Shown here piece after piece: positions 1 to 5,650 of a stretch of 5,650 nt of DNA (within the stretch, counting starts at the first letter, position 1; every line of letters starts with the position of its first letter). The translations under genes were made by a program, and so were the position numbers. Source of the stretch: Cyclobacteriaceae bacterium. Lineage in GTDB: Bacteria > Bacteroidota > Bacteroidia > Cytophagales > Cyclobacteriaceae. Under the pieces are notes generated by a model. That model made no database searches and was not told where the DNA came from. It was given only the letters and a program-made list of their open reading frames with translations. Location: the NCBI GenBank assembly GCA_029880385.1, contig JAOUOM010000173.1:1-5650 (forward strand). The letters run 5' to 3'.

Positions 1-1
1 T

Positions 2-730
2 AGCACTGTCACCGAAAATGATGGCGGGGAGGAAATTATCGTGTCCAATTCAAAAGTAACCCTCGTGAGCCGTGACGGCACGGTACTCGATGAGACCTAT
101 ACACGGGAAGACGGACAGTTTCGTTTTCGTGTTTTTACCGAAGAAAACTACCACCTGATTGGCGAAAAAACGGATTATTTCACCACACGTAAAGAATTTT
201 CAACCATTGGAAAAAGTATCCGAAAAGATACATTAACCGAGTTTGTAACCAATGTGGAATTCAAAACCAAAATCAAACTGGATCGTATCGTCATCGAAAA
301 ACCCATCGTACTCAACAATATCTACTACGATCTAGACAAAGCGGATATACGACCTGATGCAGCCCTCGTCCTCGACAGCCTCGTCATGATCATGAACGAC
401 AATCCGGAAATTTACATCGAACTCGGCTCCCATACCGATGCAAGGGCCCTGGATAATTACAACCTCGACCTTTCCTGGCGAAGAGCCCGGTCTGCCGTTT
501 CCTATATTATCTCCAAAGGGGTAAACCCAAACCGGATTACAGCCAGAGGTTATGGCGAAACACAACTGATCAACCTCGATGCCCAAACCGAAGAAGAACA
601 TCAGGTAAACCGCCGTACAGAGTTTAAAGTACTTAGCTACAATCCCAAAGAACGTCAGGAAGACATGCCGGATGATGAGGAAATGGACGAATATGACCGG
701 TTTTTTAAAAACAATGGGGAAAACAGGTGA
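2..730 (+). CDS. OmpA-family outer-membrane/peptidoglycan-binding protein, C-terminal part (5' end off window)
   Basis: The frame is open to the left edge, so the GTG at 41 is probably internal; 242 codons are visible. The first ~45 residues (S-K-V-T-L-V-S, D-G-T-V-L, then E-D-G-Q-F-R-F) read as the end of a carboxypeptidase-regulatory-like beta-sandwich. Counting from the GTG at 41, an OmpA C-terminal domain spans about residues 85-200. It starts with I-Y-Y-D-L-D-K-A-D-I-R, then has H-T-D-A-R (Asp133) and L-S-W-R-R-A-R (Arg148). Asp133 and Arg148 match the family residues that grip the diaminopimelate of peptidoglycan. R-G-Y-G-E-T and N-R-R-T-E-F close the domain, and a very acidic tail of about 28 residues ends in basic/polar residues. 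In Bacteroidota such proteins are often large, with TPR or PD40 repeats upstream; that part cannot be seen here. Inferred role: periplasmic anchoring of an outer-membrane or secretion-associated protein to the cell wall. The domain call is firm; the specific protein is not identified. Confidence 0.9.
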   Translation, partial: STVTENDGGEEIIVSNSKVTLVSRDGTVLDETYTREDGQFRFRVFTEENYHLIGEKTDYFTTRKEFSTIGKSIRKDTLTEFVTNVEFKTKIKLDRIVIEKPIVLNNIYYDLDKADIRPDAALVLDSLVMIMNDNPEIYIELGSHTDARALDNYNLDLSWRRARSAVSYIISKGVNPNRITARGYGETQLINLDAQTEEEHQVNRRTEFKVLSYNPKERQEDMPDDEEMDEYDRFFKNNGENR

Positions 731-768
731 TGCATTTACATCCTGAATGGTTGTAAATTGCGGTCACT

Positions 769-1926
769 TTGAAAGCTATATCCCACCTCTCATTTTTCTT
801 CCGGTCCCGCGAAGCCCTGATCATCGGACTGGTGTTTTCGTCCAACAGTTTTATGTTTGGCAATTGGGTCACCCGCATACCCGACATCAAACTTGCCTTA
901 GGGCTTACCGATGCCACACTTGGACTGGCACTACTCGGCGCACCCATCGGTGCCATGATCATCATGCCATTTTCAGGATGGATCATTGCACGTTTTAATG
1001 TGGGTAAAACCACCCTGCTTTTTGCCCTGCTCCAAATGCTTTCCCCCACTATCCTCTCCCTGAGTACGTCATTATGGACACTGATGGCTGGATTATTTTA
1101 TTTTGGCTTTACCAATGCCATCATGGACATAGCCATGAACGCTGCCGCCGCTTCGGTCGAAAAAAAACAAAAGCGCCCCATCATGTCAACCTGCCACGGC
1201 ATGTGGAGCCTCGGTGCCATGGCTGGATCCGCAGTAGGCAGTGTGGTGTTAGCACTTCATGTAGAACCCGGGGTACACCTGATGGGCCTGACACTTTTTT
1301 TGCTGGCATTCATTGCTACCATTGCGAGGTATATCCTGATGTACCGCGAAGAAACCAACAGCGAAGACAAACTTTTCGCCATCCCCAATCGCACACTTCT
1401 GGCTCTTGCCATCATGGCTTTTTGTATACTCCTGAGCGAAGGGGCCATCGCTGACTGGAGTGCCCTCTACATGAAGGAATCACTCATTGCTAGCCCGGTT
1501 CTGACCGGACTGGCCTATGCGGCTTTTTCCGGCATGATGGCCATTGGCCGGTTTATGGGTGATGCCATCATCCCGGTCATTGGCAAAAAAAAGACAGCTC
1601 TCTGGGGCGGGCTCCTTTCTGCCATTTCGCTTGCCATTACCCTCGTCCTGGGCGATCCGTATCTCGCCATTATAGGCTTTGCCCTTACCGGCCTGGGCTA
1701 CTCCTGTGTCGTTCCCGTTATTTTTTCCTCAGCAGCCAACGAACCGGGATTTAGTGCCGGTGCCGGTATTGCAGCCGTATCCACGGTAGGGTATGCCGGC
1801 TTCCTCGCCGGCCCGCCGCTGATCGGGCTGTTATCCGAACAATACAGTTTGCCTTTTGGCATGGGGCTGATTGTGATACTTTCCTTTTTGGTCTTTATAT
1901 TGGCCATGAAAATACGATTTAGATAG
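769..1926 (+). CDS. MFS transporter, MosC/YbjJ-like
   Basis: This is a 385-residue, very hydrophobic protein with about 12 predicted membrane helices (roughly residues 16-34, 49-69, 80-97, 104-124, 145-163, 170-190, 210-226, 245-263, 276-294, 299-320, 332-352, 363-381), so an inner-membrane carrier. Family marks include G-N-W-V-T-R-I-P-D-I-K (31-41) after helix 1, D-I-A-M-N (120-124) in helix 4, H-G-M-W-S-L-G-A (143-150), E-G-A-I-A-D-W-S (224-231) and G-R-F-M-G-D (260-265) in the loop after helix 8. These match the MosC/YbjJ branch of the major facilitator superfamily (MosC is linked to rhizopine use; YbjJ is poorly characterised). The substrate cannot be inferred. An in-frame stop at 754-756 leaves TTG 769 as the best start; the next in-frame ATG (853) would remove most of helix 1. 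No Shine-Dalgarno sequence is visible. It lies 38 bases after the OmpA-type gene and could share its transcript. Family call is strong, exact start moderate. Confidence 0.9.
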   Translation: MKAISHLSFFFRSREALIIGLVFSSNSFMFGNWVTRIPDIKLALGLTDATLGLALLGAPIGAMIIMPFSGWIIARFNVGKTTLLFALLQMLSPTILSLSTSLWTLMAGLFYFGFTNAIMDIAMNAAAASVEKKQKRPIMSTCHGMWSLGAMAGSAVGSVVLALHVEPGVHLMGLTLFLLAFIATIARYILMYREETNSEDKLFAIPNRTLLALAIMAFCILLSEGAIADWSALYMKESLIASPVLTGLAYAAFSGMMAIGRFMGDAIIPVIGKKKTALWGGLLSAISLAITLVLGDPYLAIIGFALTGLGYSCVVPVIFSSAANEPGFSAGAGIAAVSTVGYAGFLAGPPLIGLLSEQYSLPFGMGLIVILSFLVFILAMKIRFR

Positions 1927-1930
1927 TTTT

Positions 1931-1965
1931 TTTGCCCCTGTCCTTTCTAAAATACACGATATTTG
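1931..1965 (+). promoter_or_regulatory. Putative Bacteroidota-type promoter for purM
   Basis: TTTG at 1931-1934 and GATATTTG at 1958-1965 are separated by 23 bases. The second matches the Bacteroidota -7 consensus TAnnTTTG at all but its first base, and the spacing is at the upper end of the range reported for the phylum (TTG, 17-23 bases, TAnnTTTG). Transcription would start a few bases after 1965, giving a leader of roughly 10-20 bases before the ATG at 1987. This rests on motif matching only. Confidence 0.4.
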
Positions 1966-1975
1966 CCCCTCTAAA
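1931..1975 (+). repeat. Short direct repeat TTTGCCCCT in the purM upstream gap
   Basis: TTTGCCCCT occurs at 1931-1939 and again at 1962-1970, 31 bases apart (about three helical turns). Each copy is followed by TCTAAA: at 1946-1951 after a short spacer, and at 1970-1975 directly overlapping the repeat's last T. The copies overlap the two proposed promoter elements. They could be a tandem operator or two alternative -7 regions; chance similarity is also possible. Confidence 0.45.
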
Positions 1976-1986
1976 CAACCCCGAAT

Positions 1987-3153
1987 ATGACTGACCGATA
2001 TGCACTGCGTGGCGTTTCCGCTACCAAGGAAGACGTACACAACGCAATCAAACATATTGACAAAGGGCTTTTCCCACATGCTTTTTGCAAAATCGTCCCC
2101 GACCTGCTGGCTGGTGACCCGGATTATTGCACCATCATGCATGCCGACGGGGCCGGCACAAAATCTTCGCTGGCCTATATCTATTGGAAGGAAACCGGCG
2201 ATTTGAACGTTTGGAAAGGGATCGCACAGGACGCCATCATCATGAACATCGACGATCTGATCTGCGTCGGTTGCACCGAAAACATCCTCCTGTCCAGCAC
2301 CATCGGACGAAATAAAAACCTCATCCCGGGCGAAGTAGTCTCCACCATCATCCAGGGTACCGAGGAAGTACTCCGGATGCTTCGCGACCAGGGCATCGAC
2401 ATCATTTCTACCGGAGGCGAAACAGCCGACGTGGGTGACCTTGTCCGGACCGTCATCGTCGACAGTACGGTCACCGCACGAATGAAACGCACGGATGTCA
2501 TTTCCAATTCCGACATCCAGCCCGGTGATGTCATCGTCGGCCTCGCCTCACACGGCAAGGCTTCCTACGAAGACCAGTACAATGGAGGCATGGGTAGCAA
2601 CGGACTTACCTCTGCCCGACACGATGTGTTCCACGCCATGTACCGCGACAAATACCCCGAATCCTGCGATCCCGCTCTCGATGCGTCTCTCGCCTATACC
2701 GGATCCAAAAAACTGACCGATCCCGTAGACGGGTCTCCCGTCAATGCCGGCCAACTGGTTTTGTCCCCCACACGGACGTACGCCCCCATCATCAAGGCCC
2801 TCCTGCGTGAGGAACGCGACCGCATTCATGGCATGGTACACTGTAGCGGCGGTGGACAGACCAAAGTGCTGCATTTTATCAAAAACCTCCGCATCATCAA
2901 AGACGACCTGTTCCCCGTACCCCCTTTGTTCCGCTTAATTCAGGAAGAAAGCAAAACCAGCTGGCGCGAAATGTACCAGGTGTTCAACATGGGCCATCGT
3001 CTCGAACTGTATGTGCCCGAAGAAATTGCCGACGATATCATCGAAGTAGCCGAATCCTTTAACGTGGAGGCCAAAGTGATCGGCCGCGTGGAAGAATGCG
3101 ACCACAAAGAAGTGGTGATCCGATCGGATAAAGGGGAGTTTATCTATACCTGA
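1987..3153 (+). CDS. purM: Phosphoribosylformylglycinamidine cyclo-ligase (AIR synthase)
   Basis: This cytosolic enzyme closes the imidazole ring of FGAM with ATP to give AIR, the fifth step of de novo purine synthesis. The 388-residue protein shows the PurM fold signatures in order: D-G-A-G-T-K (54-59), M-N-I-D-D-L (86-91), G-G-E-T-A-D (143-148), G-S-N-G (203-206), S-P-T-R-T-Y (260-265), H-C-S-G-G-G (285-290) and E-M-Y-Q-V-F-N-M-G (328-336). The N-terminal half (about 1-175) carries the dimer and nucleotide-binding face, and the C-terminal half is the second alpha/beta domain. It is about 40 residues longer than the E. coli enzyme (345 aa). The extra length lies mostly between the S-N-G and P-T-R-T-Y motifs (about 207-255) and around G-L-A-S-H-G (185-190), as is usual for Bacteroidota PurM. 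The ATG at 1987 gives the conserved N-terminus (R-Y-x-x-R-G-V-S-A). A probable promoter lies upstream and a probable terminator directly downstream. Product call is strong; PurL's related domains and ThiL are excluded by this motif set. Confidence 0.94.
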   Translation: MTDRYALRGVSATKEDVHNAIKHIDKGLFPHAFCKIVPDLLAGDPDYCTIMHADGAGTKSSLAYIYWKETGDLNVWKGIAQDAIIMNIDDLICVGCTENILLSSTIGRNKNLIPGEVVSTIIQGTEEVLRMLRDQGIDIISTGGETADVGDLVRTVIVDSTVTARMKRTDVISNSDIQPGDVIVGLASHGKASYEDQYNGGMGSNGLTSARHDVFHAMYRDKYPESCDPALDASLAYTGSKKLTDPVDGSPVNAGQLVLSPTRTYAPIIKALLREERDRIHGMVHCSGGGQTKVLHFIKNLRIIKDDLFPVPPLFRLIQEESKTSWREMYQVFNMGHRLELYVPEEIADDIIEVAESFNVEAKVIGRVEECDHKEVVIRSDKGEFIYT

Positions 3154-3162
3154 CTTCACCAC

Positions 3163-3180
3163 AAAACCACCGGTTTTTTT
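3163..3180 (+). terminator. Probable intrinsic terminator of purM
   Basis: AAAACC (3163-3168) can pair with GGTTTT (3172-3177) around a 3-base loop, and the T run continues to 3180, starting nine bases after the purM stop. The stem is short with only two G-C pairs, so termination may be weak. A second small inverted repeat, TATCG / CGATA (3180-3184 and 3188-3192), follows at once. Confidence 0.45.
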
Positions 3181-3210
3181 ATCGGAGCGATACCGGCTGG
3201 CTTTTTATCC

Positions 3211-3248
3211 GCTGCACGCCCGCTCTCCCCACAAGGCCGGCGTGCTGC
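3211..3248. repeat. Inverted repeat with GC-rich arms
   Basis: GCTGCACGCC (3211-3220) pairs with GGCGTGCTGC (3239-3248) at nine of ten positions, with a single T-T mismatch, around an 18-base loop. It is the strongest dyad in the interval. It has no T tail on either strand, which argues against a simple intrinsic terminator. Confidence 0.6.
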
Positions 3249-3261
3249 CCCCGATCGGGGC
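3247..3261. repeat. 12-base perfect palindrome CCCCGATCGGGG
   Basis: The perfect palindrome is at 3249-3260. As RNA the same bases could form a GCCCC / GGGGC stem (3247-3251 with 3257-3261) with a 5-base loop. It overlaps the last two bases of the upstream dyad, so the two stems could compete. A DNA-binding site or structural element is possible; no known operator is recognised. Confidence 0.55.
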
Positions 3262-3320
3262 TATTGATCGACAGGATGGCTGTTTGGGCTCCTTTACATC
3301 CCGGCTGTGGCATGCCTCAC

Positions 3321-3347
3321 ATCCGGTTTATCATCGATTAGCCGGAT
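3321..3347. repeat. Inverted repeat ATCCGG / CCGGAT
   Basis: Six-base perfect arms (3321-3326 and 3342-3347) surround a 15-base loop that itself contains the palindrome ATCGAT (3333-3338). It lies 28 bases beyond the stop of the minus-strand murF-alr gene, so it could affect 3'-end formation or stability of that mRNA. No T run follows on the minus strand. Confidence 0.4.
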
Positions 3348-3374
3348 TTACCGCAATGGAATAAATCGAACAGG

Positions 3375-5650
3375 TCATTCTGACAAATACACACGCTTGA
3401 CCCGCTGGCTTACGTTGGTGAGGATTTCGTATATAATCGTGTCAGACCAGGCTGCCAGATCCCCGATCGTCGGCTGCTGTCCAAACACCACTACTTCCTC
3501 GCCCTCCTTCACCGACAATCCGCCAATGTCCAGCATCGTCATATCCATACATATTTGCCCGATCGTTGGTACCAGTTGCCCCCCAACCAACATTTTGCCC
3601 CTGCCTTTGCCAAATACCCGTAGGTATCCATCGGCATACCCGATCGGCACCGTCGCAACCAGCGTGTCGACCGATGCCTGTCCGGCCCGGCCATAGCCAA
3701 TGCTTTCGCCTTTTTTCACCCGTTTCACCTGCGATATATGGGTCTTGAGCGTACTCACCGGCCGCAAACCGGCCAGTGTGCCATGCCCATACAACCCAAT
3801 TCCCAGCCGAACCATATCATAGTGATACGCTGGAAACCGGTCGATACCACTCGAATTAACCGCATGCCGTACCGGCCTGTAGCCCAGGGTATCGGCCAAT
3901 GCCTGATACCCTTCTTCAAATAACCGGGCCTGCTGATGCGTATATTGATCCTGCAACGGATCATCGGCACTCGAAAAATGAGTGAATACGCCTGCTACCC
4001 GTACCTGTGGATTTGACGTAAGATAGTCACATACCTCGCCTATCGATTCCGGCACAAAGCCCAAACGGTTCATCCCGGTTTCGAGCTTAATGTGAATTTG
4101 TGGCGGACGTTCAAGCTGTGCCACTGCGGCAAGCCCACGCATGCTATATATTTCGACCTCAATATGATTTTCCGCCAGTATCTCATAATGCTCGGGATCA
4201 GCATTCATGACCATAATGGGCAAATGAATCCCATGCCTGCGCAAATGTAGGGCCTCATCCATATAGGCCACCCCAATAGCGTCTACCTGATGGTACTGTA
4301 GCACATTGGCTATTTCGAGACTGCCACCCCCATAGGCAAAAGCCTTGGTCATGACCATCAGACGGGTACCCGGTTTAAGCTGGCGCTTATAGGTGTTCAG
4401 GTTGTGGGCCAATGCTTCAAAATTGATCTCCAGCAGGGTGCCATGGTGCTTTGCCTGCAACCGTTGCACAATCCGCTCCAAATGAAAATGCCGCGCCCCT
4501 TTTACCAATACCATCTCATGCGTAAACACCGGAGGATCATCCAAAAAGGCTGCCGTTGACCCGTACATCTGATGAGGCATCGAGAATGCAACCGCATTTG
4601 CCGAAAGGGAAGTCCCGATCCCAATCAACCGACCAATCCCATGCTGGAGCAACAACTGGTTGACCTCCTGATACAACTGTGCAGGTTCCTTTCCTGTCTG
4701 TAGCAAATCCGAAAGTATAAGCGTTCGGTTTGGTAATTGTTGTTGTTTTTTCATAAAATCCAACGCCACCCGAAGCCCCTGCAGGTCGTTGTTGTAGGTA
4801 TCGTCGATCAGATAGCAACCATGTTGACCCTCCTTTATTTCCAGGCGCATTTTCATGGGATGGATGTGTGACAACCCCTTTTGTATTTCACCGGGGCCAC
4901 AGCCTGCCAATAGTGCCAGTGAAACTGCATGAAGGGCATTTTCTATCCATACCGGAAAATCAAACGGCAGGTGGAATGAAAATGCGGTGCCGTGCCAGGC
5001 TACCTGATACAGGTTGTCCTTTCGCTGAAAATAAAAGGCTGCCTCCGGATCATGCAACGACCAGGCAGCTACCTTGCCGGGAAAACGACGTGACAGATAG
5101 TGGAAGGTTTCTTCCTGCTCACGGCAGCATACAATGTGTGTACACCCTTCAAACAATTTTGCCTTTTCACTGCGCTTATGCGCCAAATCCACAAATCCTT
5201 CATTGTGGGCAGGGCCGAGATTGGTCATCAGACCGAGGGTAGGCCGGATCACAGGTTGCAGGTGCTCCATTTCCCCTGAACGGGAAATTCCAGCTTCAAA
5301 AACCGCCACCTCATGGGAACTGTTCATTTCCCAAACGGAAAGGGGCACACCCGTCTGGCTGTTATAGCTCTTGGGGCTTTTTACCACCAGATATTTTTCG
5401 GATAAAATACTGGCCAGCCATTCTTTTACCGTTGTTTTTCCATTACTACCGGTAATCCCCACTACCGGGACGGAAAATTGCCGACGGTGGTAGGCCGCCA
5501 GTTGTTGCATAGCCCTGACACTATCCGGCACTTTCATTATACAGGCATCAGCAAAAGACGAACCATCGAATGCCGGGTCTTCCACTACAAAACAACGGGT
5601 GCCTTTGTCATACAGGTCATGCATAAACTGGTGCCCATCGTGATGAGCAC
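3375..5650 (-). CDS. murF-alr: Bifunctional UDP-MurNAc-tripeptide:D-Ala-D-Ala ligase / alanine racemase (MurF-Alr fusion), N-terminus off window
   Basis: One chain carries two cytosolic cell-wall enzymes: MurF adds D-Ala-D-Ala to the UDP-MurNAc peptide, and Alr is the PLP-dependent racemase that makes D-Ala. The frame is open past the Met at 5624 (upstream codons read A-H-H-D-G-H-Q-F), so that Met is probably internal and the true start lies beyond 5650; probably some 60-70 residues are missing. Numbering from that Met, MurF shows P-loop G-I-T-G-S-N-G-K-T-T (56-65), S-Y-N-S-Q-T-G-V-P-L (86-95), F-E-A-G-I-S (109-114), N-L-G-P-A-H (135-140), and D-D-T-Y-N-N (274-279). It ends near 390. Alr begins near 396 (L-L-E-I-N-F-E-A-L) with no obvious linker. 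It has PLP Lys427 in M-T-K-A-F-A-Y-G-G-G, Lys513 (the position carbamylated in some Alr) before T-G-M-N-R-L-G, catalytic Tyr644 in I-G-Y-G-R, I-G-Y-A-D-G-Y (661-667) and G-Q-I-C-M-D-M (689-695). Both halves look active. The fusion is characteristic of Bacteroidota. Confidence 0.94.
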   Translation of the reverse strand, partial: AHHDGHQFMHDLYDKGTRCFVVEDPAFDGSSFADACIMKVPDSVRAMQQLAAYHRRQFSVPVVGITGSNGKTTVKEWLASILSEKYLVVKSPKSYNSQTGVPLSVWEMNSSHEVAVFEAGISRSGEMEHLQPVIRPTLGLMTNLGPAHNEGFVDLAHKRSEKAKLFEGCTHIVCCREQEETFHYLSRRFPGKVAAWSLHDPEAAFYFQRKDNLYQVAWHGTAFSFHLPFDFPVWIENALHAVSLALLAGCGPGEIQKGLSHIHPMKMRLEIKEGQHGCYLIDDTYNNDLQGLRVALDFMKKQQQLPNRTLILSDLLQTGKEPAQLYQEVNQLLLQHGIGRLIGIGTSLSANAVAFSMPHQMYGSTAAFLDDPPVFTHEMVLVKGARHFHLERIVQRLQAKHHGTLLEINFEALAHNLNTYKRQLKPGTRLMVMTKAFAYGGGSLEIANVLQYHQVDAIGVAYMDEALHLRRHGIHLPIMVMNADPEHYEILAENHIEVEIYSMRGLAAVAQLERPPQIHIKLETGMNRLGFVPESIGEVCDYLTSNPQVRVAGVFTHFSSADDPLQDQYTHQQARLFEEGYQALADTLGYRPVRHAVNSSGIDRFPAYHYDMVRLGIGLYGHGTLAGLRPVSTLKTHISQVKRVKKGESIGYGRAGQASVDTLVATVPIGYADGYLRVFGKGRGKMLVGGQLVPTIGQICMDMTMLDIGGLSVKEGEEVVVFGQQPTIGDLAAWSDTIIYEILTNVSQRVKRVYLSE

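Larger units (their letters stand above)
3154..3374. other. Non-coding interval between convergent genes, rich in inverted repeats
   Basis: This 221-base gap separates purM from the end of the murF-alr fusion. Besides the probable purM terminator it holds three further dyads, at 3211-3248, 3247-3261 and 3321-3347. No tRNA-like cloverleaf or known riboswitch is recognised. One plus-strand frame stays open from 3119 to a stop at 3362-3364, but it has no plausible ATG start and is not called as a gene. No T run follows any dyad on the minus strand, so I cannot point to a terminator for murF-alr. Confidence 0.6.

Noticed and set aside
41..43. GTG at 41 as the start of the OmpA-type gene
   Set aside because: The same frame is open to position 2 and the upstream residues continue into the beta-sandwich sequence, so the gene almost certainly begins outside the window.
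705..1049. 114-codon minus-strand open frame over the ompA/MFS junction
   Set aside because: It overlaps the conserved N-terminal part of the MFS transporter on the opposite strand; its translation resembles no family and is low in complexity.
2181..2558. 125-codon minus-strand open frame inside purM
   Set aside because: It is antisense to the most conserved part of PurM, and its Met/Ser/Arg-rich translation is typical of a reverse-frame shadow.
3211..3261. Bidirectional intrinsic terminator for murF-alr
   Set aside because: The dyads are strong, but no T run follows them on the minus strand; A residues follow instead.
3307..3696. 129-codon plus-strand open frame antisense to the end of murF-alr
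   Set aside because: It lies mostly over the well-conserved Alr C-terminus, shows no domain-like composition and is best explained as a shadow of that gene.
4868..5242. 124-codon plus-strand open frame inside the murF half
   Set aside because: It is antisense to MurF with no recognisable motif and no promoter or start-site support.
5622..5624. ATG (minus strand) at 5624 as the start of murF-alr
   Set aside because: The frame is open to the window edge and upstream codons (D-G-H-Q-F) fit the conserved N-terminal MurF region, so this Met is probably internal.

Overview
The window looks like chromosomal core sequence from a member of the Bacteroidota (Bacteroidetes). Four things suggest this. 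The minus-strand gene is a single-chain fusion of a MurF-type ligase and an alanine racemase, an arrangement characteristic of this phylum. The PurM protein is the long (388 aa), divergent form typical of the phylum. The OmpA-type protein has a carboxypeptidase-regulatory-like stretch ahead of its OmpA domain. Finally, starts lack clear Shine-Dalgarno sequences, and a TTTG / TAnnTTTG-like promoter lies before purM. I cannot name the genus from this sequence.

Layout: positions 2-730 (+) hold the C-terminal part of an OmpA-family outer-membrane/peptidoglycan-anchoring protein whose start is off the left edge. After 38 bases comes a 12-helix major facilitator superfamily transporter of the MosC/YbjJ type (769-1926, +, TTG start). 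A 60-base gap with a likely promoter and a 9-base direct repeat precedes purM (1987-3153, +), which encodes AIR synthase, the fifth step of purine biosynthesis. A 221-base non-coding interval (3154-3374) follows. It holds a probable terminator for purM and several inverted repeats, and it separates purM from the convergent murF-alr fusion gene (3375-5650, -), whose N-terminus is off the right edge.

The genes do not form one pathway. Two concern the cell envelope: the OmpA-type protein binds peptidoglycan, and MurF-Alr makes D-alanine and attaches D-Ala-D-Ala to the peptidoglycan precursor. One is purine biosynthesis and one is a transporter of unknown substrate. The OmpA-type gene and the transporter gene may be co-transcribed, while purM probably has its own promoter. 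I see no mobile element, CRISPR array, tRNA or rRNA, and no convincing new multi-gene system. The least explained part of the window is the hairpin-rich interval at 3154-3374.
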